From contig OZ241897.1 in the NCBI GenBank assembly GCA_965203535.1, forward strand, positions 5,580,001 to 5,644,000: a DNA stretch of 64,000 nucleotides, read 5' to 3'. The notes below the pieces were generated by a model. That model was not told where the DNA came from, did no database searches, and saw only the letters and a list, made by a program, of their open reading frames with translations. This stretch comes from JAJDTT01 sp022827025. Lineage in GTDB: Bacteria > Acidobacteriota > UBA6911 > RPQK01 > JAJDTT01. Below are positions 33,812-41,672 of the stretch, piece by piece; positions within the stretch are counted from its first letter, which is position 1, and every line of letters starts with the position of its first letter. Made by a program: the position numbers and the translations under genes.

Positions 33812-35044
33812 ATGGCCGTGAAATTCGGAATGCCCAGCCTGGGCCACACCATGGAGTCGGGGACGGTACTGGAGTGGCTGAAGCAGGAGGGGGACCGTCT
33901 GGCCAAGGGAGATCCCCTGCTGATGGTGGAGACCGACAAGGTGACCACCGAGGTGGAGGCTCCCATGGACGGGACGCTCCACAAGATCGTCGTCCCTGCC
34001 GGCGAGGAGAGGCCTATCGGGGCGCTGCTGGCGATTCTGTTGGCTCCTGGTGAGAGTGCCGATCCGGCGGAGATTGCCCGACTGTCGGCGCCGGAGGGGG
34101 CACAAGCGGCCCCGAAAGAGGTTCCGGGACCTTCGGTTCGTGCCCGGCGTCAACGCAAACCGTCCCGCAAGACCGGCCGATTGCGAATCTCCCCCGTAGC
34201 TCGGAAACTGGCCGCCCGGCACGGCGTGGATCCGGCCGCCGTTACCGGTTCGGGCCCGGGCGGGCGAATCACCAAGGACAATATTCTGCGTGCGGCCGCC
34301 GCGGCCGCTGCCCCGCCCCAGCCGGCGCAGGCACCCGAATCCAGTCTTGGAGTGGTCCGTACGATCCCTCTGACCGGCACCCGCGGACGTGTTGCCCAAC
34401 GGCTTTCCCAGAGTTGGCGCGAGATCCCCCGCGTCACGGAAGTGATGCACGTGGACATGACCCGGACGGTGGATTTCCGTGATTCCAACCTACCCCGCTG
34501 GGAGTCCGACTATGGAGTGCGGATCTCCCTCAACGACCTGGTGACGAAGGCGGTCACCGTGGCCCTGGGGCGGCATCCCCTGCTCAACGCCACCCTGGTG
34601 GACAAGCAGGTTCGCGTCCACGACCAGGTCAACATGGGGTTGGCGGTCCACCTGGACCAGGGATTGGTGGTTCCGGTTCTGAAGGATGCCGGCTCCAAGA
34701 AGTTGGGCCAATTGGCCCGCGAAAGCCGCTCCCTGGCCGAACGGGCGCGGGAAGGTACGCTGGATCTGGCTGACGTCAGCGACGGCACCTTCACGATCAC
34801 CAACCTGGGCGGCGCCCACGTGGACCTGTTCACCCCCATCATCAATCCACCCCAGGTGGCGATTCTGGGAATCGGCCGGATCCAGTCCAGGCCGCTGGCT
34901 GTCGAAGGTCGGCTGGAGGTCGTTCCCACGGCCTACCTCTGCCTGGTCTTCGATCACCGGGCCGTCGACGGCTACCCGGCCGGCCTCTTCCTGAAGGAAC
35001 TTCGGGACCTGTTCGCCCACCCCGAACAATATGCGGAGGCGTGA
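33812..35044 (+). CDS. Dihydrolipoamide acyltransferase E2 component
   Basis: A 410-residue E2 with three parts. Residues 1-78 are one lipoyl domain, with the modified lysine in VETDKVTTEVEAP (Lys43). A peripheral-subunit-binding domain lies near 118-153 (RISPVARKLAARHGVDP, then GSGPGGRITKDNI). The catalytic acyltransferase domain ends with FDHRAVDGYPAGLF, containing the HRxxDG active site. Alanine- and proline-rich linkers join them. It transfers the acyl group from lipoate to CoA. There is no E3 (dihydrolipoamide dehydrogenase) gene in the window, so a general E3 must serve the complex. The single lipoyl domain is usual for AcoC-type proteins. Confidence 0.92.
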   Translation: MAVKFGMPSLGHTMESGTVLEWLKQEGDRLAKGDPLLMVETDKVTTEVEAPMDGTLHKIVVPAGEERPIGALLAILLAPGESADPAEIARLSAPEGAQAAPKEVPGPSVRARRQRKPSRKTGRLRISPVARKLAARHGVDPAAVTGSGPGGRITKDNILRAAAAAAAPPQPAQAPESSLGVVRTIPLTGTRGRVAQRLSQSWREIPRVTEVMHVDMTRTVDFRDSNLPRWESDYGVRISLNDLVTKAVTVALGRHPLLNATLVDKQVRVHDQVNMGLAVHLDQGLVVPVLKDAGSKKLGQLARESRSLAERAREGTLDLADVSDGTFTITNLGGAHVDLFTPIINPPQVAILGIGRIQSRPLAVEGRLEVVPTAYLCLVFDHRAVDGYPAGLFLKELRDLFAHPEQYAEA

Positions 35045-35124
35045 CCGGCAGGGCGGGTCGAATCTTTGGGCACCCGCGGCCGCTGTGTTACGATTTGGCC
35101 CTTCTCCGAGGAGGTAAGAGAAAT

Positions 35125-36168
35125 ATGAAGGAAAATCTTCCGCTGATTCCCACGTCGGTCATCGGAAGCCATGCCATTCCGAGCTGGCTCTGGACCGCAT
35201 TGGACGCCATCGAAGCGGGAAAATACGGAAAGACGGACAAACGCGAACTCTTCGACGATGCGGTGAGCATCGCTATCCGGGACATGGAACGGGCCGATAT
35301 CGATGTCATCACCGACGGGGAGATGAAGCGCTGGTACTTTGTCCAGAGCTTCTACGAGAAGATGGAGGGTATCGAATCGGAAGAGCCCCTCCGCAAGGTG
35401 GGGCTGTACGCCTACGACTCGGTGCCCCGGTACCGGCTCCGGGAAAAGGTGACGGTCCCCCATGGACTCGGGGTGGTGGAGGAGTTCAAGCACCTGAAAA
35501 CCCAGACCGACAAGCCGGTCAAAGCCACCTGTCCGGGCCCGTTGACAGTTACAATTCACCTCAGGGACTCGTCGGTGCGGGAGTTCTACAAGGACAGGAT
35601 GGAGCTGTTCTGGCAGTTTTCCGAAGTCGTCAACCAGGAGCTCAAAGACCTGGTCAAGGCGGGAGCCGACTACATCCAGTTGGACGAGCCCTCCGTTGCC
35701 ATCATTCCGGGGAAGATGGACGAGTATCTGGCCCTCCACAACCGGTGTGTGGAAGGCGTCGACGCCAGGATCGCGCTCCACGTCTGCTTCGGCAACCTGG
35801 GATCGCGCCCCCGCGGCAAACGGGAGTACGGGCACATGGTCGACTACCTGCTGAAGGCCAGGTGCGACGAGTTGGTCTTGGAGTTCGCCAACCGGGAGAT
35901 GCACGAATTGGAGATCTGCCGTGTGTTGTCCGAGGAACGGGACGTCGGCGTCGGGGTCATCGACGTCAAATCCTTCCATCGGGAGACGCCGCAGGACGTG
36001 GCGGATCGGATTCGCGCCGCCCTGCAATATATGCCGCCCGAGAAACTGTGGGTCGTCCCCGACTGCGGTTTCTTCCAGCTTCCCCGCTGGATCACGGTCA
36101 TGAAGCTGCGCAGCATGGTGGCCGGAACCCGGATCGTCCGGCAGGAGCTGACCGGGTCCCCGAACTGA
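35125..36168 (+). CDS. MetE C-terminal-domain-like zinc methyl/alkyltransferase
   Basis: A 347-residue protein; ATG at 35125 with AGGAGG upstream is preferred over an in-frame start at 35041. It matches the C-terminal half of cobalamin-independent methionine synthase. Zinc ligands are visible in HVCFGN (His219, Cys221), LVLEFANRE (Glu253) and VVPDCGFFQLPRW (Cys314), with the substrate-side segment YIQLDEPSVA. Stand-alone proteins of this family include methyltransferases and epoxyalkane:coenzyme M transferases. The full N-terminal half of MetE is missing, so folate-dependent methionine synthesis is unlikely. Its position between the E2 gene and a CoA thioesterase points to a catabolic role instead. 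Confidence 0.78.
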   Translation: MKENLPLIPTSVIGSHAIPSWLWTALDAIEAGKYGKTDKRELFDDAVSIAIRDMERADIDVITDGEMKRWYFVQSFYEKMEGIESEEPLRKVGLYAYDSVPRYRLREKVTVPHGLGVVEEFKHLKTQTDKPVKATCPGPLTVTIHLRDSSVREFYKDRMELFWQFSEVVNQELKDLVKAGADYIQLDEPSVAIIPGKMDEYLALHNRCVEGVDARIALHVCFGNLGSRPRGKREYGHMVDYLLKARCDELVLEFANREMHELEICRVLSEERDVGVGVIDVKSFHRETPQDVADRIRAALQYMPPEKLWVVPDCGFFQLPRWITVMKLRSMVAGTRIVRQELTGSPN

Positions 36169-36193
36169 TGGCGAACCGGGGAGGACGGTTGAA

Positions 36194-36601
36194 ATGACCG
36201 ACGTTCTCAATGTGGGCCGCACGCTGACGACGGAGCACACTGTCAGCGACGATTTGACCGCAGACCGCTTCGGAAACCCCGGGGTCCAGGTGCTGGCCAC
36301 GCCGGCACTGGTGGCGCTCATCGAAGCCTGCGCCATCCGCTGCGCCGCGCCCACCCTGGCCGAGGGCCAGGGCACGGTGGGAACCCGCGTGAGCATGCAG
36401 CATCTGGCTCCGACGCCGGTGGGCATGAAGGTGACGATCCGGGTCGAGCTGGTGGAGCTGGAGGGGAAGCGGCTCGGATTCCGGTTCGAGGCCCATGACG
36501 AACAGGATCTCATCGCCCGCGGAACTCACGAACGATTCATCCTCGGATCCATGGAACGGTTTCTGACCCGAGCCGGCGAGAAGGCCAGTGCCGGCGAATG
36601 A
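36194..36601 (+). CDS. Hotdog-fold thioesterase, FlK (fluoroacetyl-CoA thioesterase)-like
   Basis: A 135-residue hotdog protein with GGGAGGA before its ATG. Residues aligning with the FlK catalytic triad are all present with constant offset: Thr36 (ATPALVALIE), Glu44 in the same segment, and His70 (SMQHLAPTPVG). FlK-type proteins hydrolyse short acyl-CoAs; the fluoroacetate activity is special to one lineage, so a general short-chain acyl-CoA thioesterase is the safer call. It overlaps the enoyl-CoA hydratase gene by 14 bases and follows the MetE-like gene by 25, so it belongs to the same transcript as the dehydrogenase complex, where it could release or protect CoA. Confidence 0.8.
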   Translation: MTDVLNVGRTLTTEHTVSDDLTADRFGNPGVQVLATPALVALIEACAIRCAAPTLAEGQGTVGTRVSMQHLAPTPVGMKVTIRVELVELEGKRLGFRFEAHDEQDLIARGTHERFILGSMERFLTRAGEKASAGE

Positions 36602-37352
36602 TTCCGTCCAACTCTCGATCCGTGACGGAGTAGCCTGGCTCACTCTCAACCGGCCTCATGTGCTCAACGCCCTGGACCAGGAGATGGTCGGCCGGTACGT
36701 GGAGTTCCTGAATCGGATCCGGGACGACGAAACGGTCCGGGTAGTGGTGACCCGGGGTGCGGGCCGCGCCTTCTGCTCCGGCAGCGATCTGCGCGAACTG
36801 GCGCCGCTCTCGGCGGCCGAGGCCACGTCGTTGGAGCGAGGTTACGGGGAAGCCTTCGGTCTGCTCGATTCCCTGCCCCAGCCGACTTTGGCGCTGGTCC
36901 ATGGTTACGCCTTGGGGGGCGGTCTTCAGGTCACGCTCTACCACGACTTCCGGATCGCGTCCGGGTCCGCCGTCTTTGGACTTCCCGAGGTGGAACTGGG
37001 CTGGACGCCACCCTGGTCCCTGGGGAGGACCGTCGATCTGCTGGGAGGCGCCGCTGCCCGCTGGTTGCTTCTGACCTGCGAGAAAATCGACGCGGCTCGC
37101 GCCCTCCAGATGGGGCTGGTCAATGAGGTCGTGCCGGATTCGGAGCTCCTGAGCCGGGGCGAGGAGCTGGCCCGGAGACTGGCCTCGTTTCCGCCGGAGG
37201 GACTGGCGCGGACCAAGTCGCTGCTGCACCGGATGTCGGAGTTGAGGAGCGATCACTGGGAGGGCGTGGCTTCGGCCGATTTCCTGGCGTGTTTCGAGAG
37301 CCGGGAGAGCCGGCGGAAGGTCCAGGACTTCGTGGGCCGGCGCAAGAAGTAG
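36588..37352 (+). CDS. Enoyl-CoA hydratase/isomerase family protein
   Basis: A 254-residue crotonase-fold protein. The proposed GTG start at 36588 lies inside the thioesterase gene, which suggests translational coupling. It has WLTLNRPHVLNALDQEM, the oxyanion-hole segment GRAFCSGSDLRELAPL, and the second oxyanion glycines in LVHGYALGGGLQVTLYHDFRIAS, then FGLPEVELGWTPPW. The catalytic glutamates of a true hydratase are only partly evident (Glu in LPEVELGW), so isomerase or other crotonase chemistry is possible. It is the last gene of the run that starts at 29280; the next gene faces it on the other strand. Confidence 0.85.
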   Translation: MPANDSVQLSIRDGVAWLTLNRPHVLNALDQEMVGRYVEFLNRIRDDETVRVVVTRGAGRAFCSGSDLRELAPLSAAEATSLERGYGEAFGLLDSLPQPTLALVHGYALGGGLQVTLYHDFRIASGSAVFGLPEVELGWTPPWSLGRTVDLLGGAAARWLLLTCEKIDAARALQMGLVNEVVPDSELLSRGEELARRLASFPPEGLARTKSLLHRMSELRSDHWEGVASADFLACFESRESRRKVQDFVGRRKK

Positions 37353-37456
37353 CTCGGAGGCGCGATTCCCCAATCGGCCACCAGGAAGGGCGGTTTCAAG
37401 TCCCAATTGACCCGGTGGAACTCCCCGCGGCCGCCGCGGACCGGCGCTTCAGGACC

Positions 37457-39778
37457 TCAGGGGCCGGTCGGTCGGGCCATGCTGTAGCCGACTTGGCGCT
37501 TGTTGAAGATGTAAGTGGGCTCGGCCGCATCGTCGCCCAGCTTGCGCCGGAGGGTCTTTACAGTGGTCCGTATCGGTCGCAAGTCGTGCGTGTCCCACTG
37601 ACTCCACACCTGACGCAGCAGGGAGGCGTAGGTCATGATTTGTCCTGCGTTGATGGAGAGCGCCCGGAGCAATTCGTATTCGGTAACCGTGAGCGACACC
37701 GGACGGCCGGCCACGGTCACCCGGCGTTCGTCGTAGTGGATGGCCATGTCCCCCAGTCGGAAGGGTTGGGTCGGCACATGTCGCCGGCGCAGGACCACTT
37801 CCACTCGAGCTACCAGCTCCGTCCGTGAGAAGGGCTTGACGATGTAATCCTCGGCCCCCATTCGCAGGACCGTGACGATGGTTTCGTCCCGGGCGTAGCC
37901 GGAGATGAAGATGACTGGCAGATCGGCCAATTCGGGGACGGACTCCATCAACTCGATCCCGTCGGTCCCGGGCAGCATCAGGTCCAACAGCACCAACCGG
38001 GGCTGCTGCGTCTTGACGAGGTGGGCCACTTCCCCGGGGTCGCCCGTGACCAGCGGGGAGTAACCGGCTTCCGTCAGCGCGTTCCGGACGTAGCGAAGCG
38101 TCTGCGGGTCGTCGTCCACCACCAGGATGCGCGGCCGCTCCCGTCCGGCTCGGGCCGGAAGAGACGGACTTCGGATGAATCCGGTCTCTTCCGCCACCGG
38201 AATCGTGAAGGTGAAGCGCGACCCCAGGCCCTCACCGGCACTCTCGGCCCAGATACGCCCGCCGTGAGCCTCGACCAGGCCCTTGCAGATGGCCAGACCC
38301 AGGCCGGACCCAGCGACCCCGCGATGACCACCGACCCGTGCGTGTTTCCGGAACAGGTGCGGCAGCAGATCCGGCGGCACGCCTTGGCCTTCGTCCGATA
38401 TCGAGATGGCCAGGTGAACCCCGTCCTGAACAGCGGCCACCCGGATGGGAGCGGACTCGGGAGAGGATCGGGCGGCATTTGAAAAGAGGTTGTTCATGAC
38501 CTGGACAATGCGCTGGCGGTCAGCCATCACCCGGGGCAAACCCAGCGGCAGGTCGATGCGAATGGTGTGCCGGCCGCCGCCGCTCAGGAACGTATTCCTG
38601 GCCTGTTCCACCATGCCGGCCACCTCGGTGGGCTCAGGATCGACCGACAGCGCGCCCGTCTCGATGCGCCCCGCATCCAACAGATCGCCAATCAGCGTAC
38701 TCATGTGATCGGCCTGATCGTCGATGATGCGGAAAAACTGGAGCATCTCCGCCGGAGCCAGCGAGGCGTTCAGCACGGTGGTGGTCGAACCCTTGATGGA
38801 GGTCAGCGGGGCCCGCAGTTCGTGGCTCACCATGTTCAGGAACTCCGCCCGCAGCCGCTCCATCTCCTCCAACTGCGCCAGATCCTGCAGGGTGACCACC
38901 ACGGACTCGACCGTGCCGTCCTCGTTGCGGATTGGCGTGGCGTTTACCAGTATCGTGACATGCCTGCCGTCGGGAACCCGGAGGACGATCTCCTCCCCCC
39001 GCACCGTTGTGGCACTGGCCAGGGAAAATTCCTTGAACGCGATCTCCTGCCCGTCGCCCCGCCGGCACATCATGATCTCCGGCAGTTGCTCTATGGAGCG
39101 GTCCGGCATGCGCAGGCCCCCGACAATCCGTTTCGCCTCCCGATTGACCGACGCCACTTCGCCGGTCTGGGCGTCGAAGACCACGACGCCTACTGGCGAG
39201 GTGTCGATCAGGGCTTCCAGGCCGCCCCGGGCCCGCCGCTCGTCCCGGTGCTTACGGGCGTTGACGACCGCTGCCGCCGCCTGCGACGCGAACAACACCA
39301 GGACCTCTTCGTCCTCGCTCGTGAACTTTCGTCCGCCTTCCTTCCCCCCGAGATAAAACCCGCCGACGTGCACGCCCCGATGGCGCATCCGGGTCCCCAG
39401 CATGTTTGCCGACGGGACCTCCGTCAGAGGGGAATAACCGAGCGAGTGGATGTAGCCGGGCAGGTCTTCCAGCCGCACCGGCTCCGGAAGTTGCCGCAGG
39501 TGCTCGAAGAATCCCGGACCATCGGTCCAGGTCAGCAAATGCTGATTCTGCTCCGGGGTGATTCCGAAGGTGGCGTACTCCTGGACCTCACCCGTCTCAT
39601 CGACGGTCATGATCACGCCGTAGCGAGCCCCGGTCAGCGCGCAGGCGCTCTCGACGACCTCCTGCAGAACGGTGTTGACGTCGAGGCTCACGCTGATGCG
39701 CAGGCAGGCCGCGCTCAGTCGAGAGGTTCGATCCCGCAACAACTCGATCTCCCGGCTGAGTTCTTCGCGGCTCTTCAA
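37457..39778 (-). CDS. Histidine kinase fused to a response regulator with its own DNA-binding domain
   Basis: A single 773-residue soluble protein starting at TTG. Order of parts: a GAF domain (about 20-180), a PAS domain (190-300), HisKA with the phospho-accepting His319 in FLNMVSHELRAPLTS, an ATPase domain with VMNNLFSNAA and GSGLGLAICKG, a receiver domain with Asp599 in LVLLDLMLPGTDG and Lys648, and a winged-helix OmpR-type domain from about 670 (LTVTEYELLRALS, then the ending NKRQVGYSMARP). Hybrid kinases seldom end in a DNA-binding domain, so this looks like a whole two-component system in one chain. No transmembrane helix is present, hence a cytoplasmic signal. The target genes are unknown. 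Confidence 0.88.
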   Translation of the reverse strand: MKSREELSREIELLRDRTSRLSAACLRISVSLDVNTVLQEVVESACALTGARYGVIMTVDETGEVQEYATFGITPEQNQHLLTWTDGPGFFEHLRQLPEPVRLEDLPGYIHSLGYSPLTEVPSANMLGTRMRHRGVHVGGFYLGGKEGGRKFTSEDEEVLVLFASQAAAAVVNARKHRDERRARGGLEALIDTSPVGVVVFDAQTGEVASVNREAKRIVGGLRMPDRSIEQLPEIMMCRRGDGQEIAFKEFSLASATTVRGEEIVLRVPDGRHVTILVNATPIRNEDGTVESVVVTLQDLAQLEEMERLRAEFLNMVSHELRAPLTSIKGSTTTVLNASLAPAEMLQFFRIIDDQADHMSTLIGDLLDAGRIETGALSVDPEPTEVAGMVEQARNTFLSGGGRHTIRIDLPLGLPRVMADRQRIVQVMNNLFSNAARSSPESAPIRVAAVQDGVHLAISISDEGQGVPPDLLPHLFRKHARVGGHRGVAGSGLGLAICKGLVEAHGGRIWAESAGEGLGSRFTFTIPVAEETGFIRSPSLPARAGRERPRILVVDDDPQTLRYVRNALTEAGYSPLVTGDPGEVAHLVKTQQPRLVLLDLMLPGTDGIELMESVPELADLPVIFISGYARDETIVTVLRMGAEDYIVKPFSRTELVARVEVVLRRRHVPTQPFRLGDMAIHYDERRVTVAGRPVSLTVTEYELLRALSINAGQIMTYASLLRQVWSQWDTHDLRPIRTTVKTLRRKLGDDAAEPTYIFNKRQVGYSMARPTGP

Positions 39779-40075
39779 TGGATCACTCTGGCTGTCCCGA
39801 GCCGCGAAACCCGGTTCAGCGCCCCCCAGCGTCTGTTCAGTGGAGGAGCTGGATTCGAGCCGGGTCGATCCCTGCGGGCGTGATGAATGGTGAAACCCTG
39901 CAACGACTCACCATACTATCATTTTAAGAGCCTGAATCCTCACTCCTCACTCATTCGCATGTTTTACCCTCTCGGAAAAGCACTTGAATGCCGGAACGCT
40001 CCTGGCAGGTGAATTCCTGGGCCAGCACGCGATCATTGGCATATTGGGGGAGGATCGGAGACCGCAAGGAGAAAC

Positions 40076-40714
40076 ATGCCATCACTCGTCAAATGGACCC
40101 GGAGAGCTGGTATTCTGATTGCACGGCCGGTCGGCCGCATCAACGGCAGAAATTACATTGAATACCAGAATGCCCTGGAGTCTGGAATCGATTCCGACGA
40201 GAGCGCCCTGATTCTGGACTTTGCGCAATTGGGCTACATCGGCAGCCCGGGTCTCCGCGTCTGCCTGGTCATCGGCAGGAAGTTCAACGGCCCGGGAAAG
40301 GCCTTCGGGATCTGCAACCCTTCTCGTTTAGTCCGCGAGGTCTTCACTGTGAGCGGTTTTGATCAGATCATCTCGGTTTACGAGTCTCAAGGCACGGCCA
40401 TTGAAGCCATCACGGGGATGCCGGGCGGCCGGGGGGCGCCTGAGGCGAAAACCACCATCCCCATGAGGCGGGCGGTCAACTTGGACATCGTCGGCGAGCA
40501 CATTGAGCACATCGTCCATTTCACCATTGAGAAATACGAATACAAGAACGGCCGAACCCTCTCCCTCCAGGTCCGGGAGGCGGCGATCGCTGCAATTACG
40601 AATTCCCTTTGGCGTTTCGTCGAGCGACTCCGGAAACGGCGCCGGTCGATTCTGGAGAAGATGTTCAATTCGGCCGAGCAAGCGCTGAACGAGGTCGTTT
40701 CGAAAACGAAATAA
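40076..40714 (+). CDS. STAS-domain protein with a helical C-terminal extension
   Basis: A 212-residue protein with AAGGAG before its ATG. Residues 1-110 are a STAS domain (anti-sigma-factor-antagonist type): ILIARPVGRINGRNYIEYQ, ALILDFAQLGYIGSPGLRVC and GICNPSRLVREVFTVSGF. The serine in YIGSPGLR is where SpoIIAA-type proteins are phosphorylated. The remaining 100 residues are mostly helical and basic (RFVERLRKRRRSILEKMF), not a known domain to me. Its partner kinase or sigma factor is not in the window. A second STAS protein is encoded convergently at 40947-41282, and the fused kinase-regulator lies divergently upstream. Confidence 0.75.
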   Translation: MPSLVKWTRRAGILIARPVGRINGRNYIEYQNALESGIDSDESALILDFAQLGYIGSPGLRVCLVIGRKFNGPGKAFGICNPSRLVREVFTVSGFDQIISVYESQGTAIEAITGMPGGRGAPEAKTTIPMRRAVNLDIVGEHIEHIVHFTIEKYEYKNGRTLSLQVREAAIAAITNSLWRFVERLRKRRRSILEKMFNSAEQALNEVVSKTK

Positions 40715-40761
40715 CGACCGGCGCCATGAGCGGAGAAACCGCCACCAATACCCCGAGCACC

Positions 40762-40950
40762 TCACGCCACCCGTCGCCTTGAGCCGTCCGGTGGGTCATC
40801 TCTGAACCGGCAGCACCGGCCGGGGACGCAGATCCGGTTGCCGCCGACCGTCTCCACCACCACTCCCGTGAACCGTCGGTGCCATTCGGCACGCAGGTTC
40901 CGGATCGTGAGGGGCGCGAAAAGGGATCCCGGGGTGTTGGCGGACGTCAT
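40762..40950 (-). CDS. Possible small protein overlapping the STAS gene (ATGA)
   Basis: A 62-codon ORF whose ATG overlaps the TGA of the STAS gene at 40947-41282, the arrangement of a translationally coupled gene. The predicted peptide has a hydrophobic middle (HRRFTGVVVETVGGNRICVP) then CCRFRDDPPDGSRRR. I recognise no family. The coupling is the only positive evidence, and chance overlap is quite possible in this GC-rich DNA. Confidence 0.35.
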   Translation of the reverse strand: MTSANTPGSLFAPLTIRNLRAEWHRRFTGVVVETVGGNRICVPGRCCRFRDDPPDGSRRRVA

Positions 40951-41282
40951 CCATTTGCAGAGAGCGCTTCGGACATGGATGCATAGGTCGGGATGATTCT
41001 GTCGCAGCCGCTGATCTTGAAGACGCGTCTGACCGGATCCGAGAGCGAGCAGGCGGCCATTCCCCGCGCCCGGATCGCGCGATCCTTGGCCACCAGCATG
41101 AAAACGCGCAGGCCCGCACTGCTGACGTAGGCGAGATCCTCCAAGTCCAGGATCACGAAGTGGTCGCCCTCGCCGATGGCCGCTCGGAGCTCCCTCCAGA
41201 GATCAAGAGCATTGGAGCCATCGACTCGCCCCTCGATCCTGGCGGTCAGATTCCCCTCGATCCGCCGGGTACGAACTTTCAT
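40947..41282 (-). CDS. STAS-domain protein (anti-sigma factor antagonist type)
   Basis: A 111-residue single-domain STAS protein; ATG at 41282 is favoured over the in-frame GTG at 41309 because the extra nine residues are not family-like. It shows NLTARIEGRVDGSNALDLW, then FVILDLEDLAYVSSAGLRVF, with the serine of the SSAGLR motif that partner kinases phosphorylate, and ISGCDRIIPTYASMSEAL at the end. It resembles the first half of the STAS protein at 40076-40714 in ISGCDRII versus VSGFDQII and in overall strand order. It lies convergent to that gene, so the two are probably related by duplication and might work together in a partner switch. Confidence 0.8.
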   Translation of the reverse strand: MKVRTRRIEGNLTARIEGRVDGSNALDLWRELRAAIGEGDHFVILDLEDLAYVSSAGLRVFMLVAKDRAIRARGMAACSLSDPVRRVFKISGCDRIIPTYASMSEALSANG

Positions 41283-41672
41283 ATGGCCCACTGGAAGAGC
41301 ATAGAACACACGAGTGAGTGTGGAGTGAGGATTTCAGTTGATCAGGTGAGGTCGTGGTGAGTATTCGCGCCAATAAGGGGATGGAGGGGTCCATCGAGTG
41401 TTCGGCCCGCCACTCCTCTTCGGCCCATTCTTCGTTCGTGTCCGGTAGCGTCGCCGTTCCCGCAGCTTTCCCGCGCCCCAGGCCGCCACTATGGACGGAG
41501 CCACCAGGGGGAGGAAGAGCCGGTCAAAACGGATTTCTGGTCGCCCTCTCTTCCGAGTTGCCAGGTAGTTCGGTGGCGGGAAATCGTATAGGGGGGGACT
41601 GCCGTCCTCCCTAACTCTCTGGGTCGGCGCCTATAAGACGCCGCTCCAGCCGCCGCTCCGGCCGCCGCTCCC
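41283..41672. other. Intergenic stretch without a convincing gene
   Basis: It contains an 86-codon open frame (41354-41614, plus) with low-complexity, family-less translation, which I do not call. At 41591-41610 is a degenerate GGGGGGAC-loop-GTCCTCCC hairpin related to those at 12809-13407 and 58366-58386. Near 41630-41675 is a run of CCGCTCC repeats. Nothing else is evident. Confidence 0.6.

Noticed and set aside
30998..34450. 1150-codon open frame opposite the SDR/E1/E2 genes
   Set aside because: Low-complexity His/Gly/Arg-rich translation without motifs; the plus-strand genes are unambiguous.
41354..41614. 86-codon ORF in the gap before the acyl-CoA dehydrogenase
   Set aside because: Family-less, Pro/Ser/Gly-rich and without a binding site.
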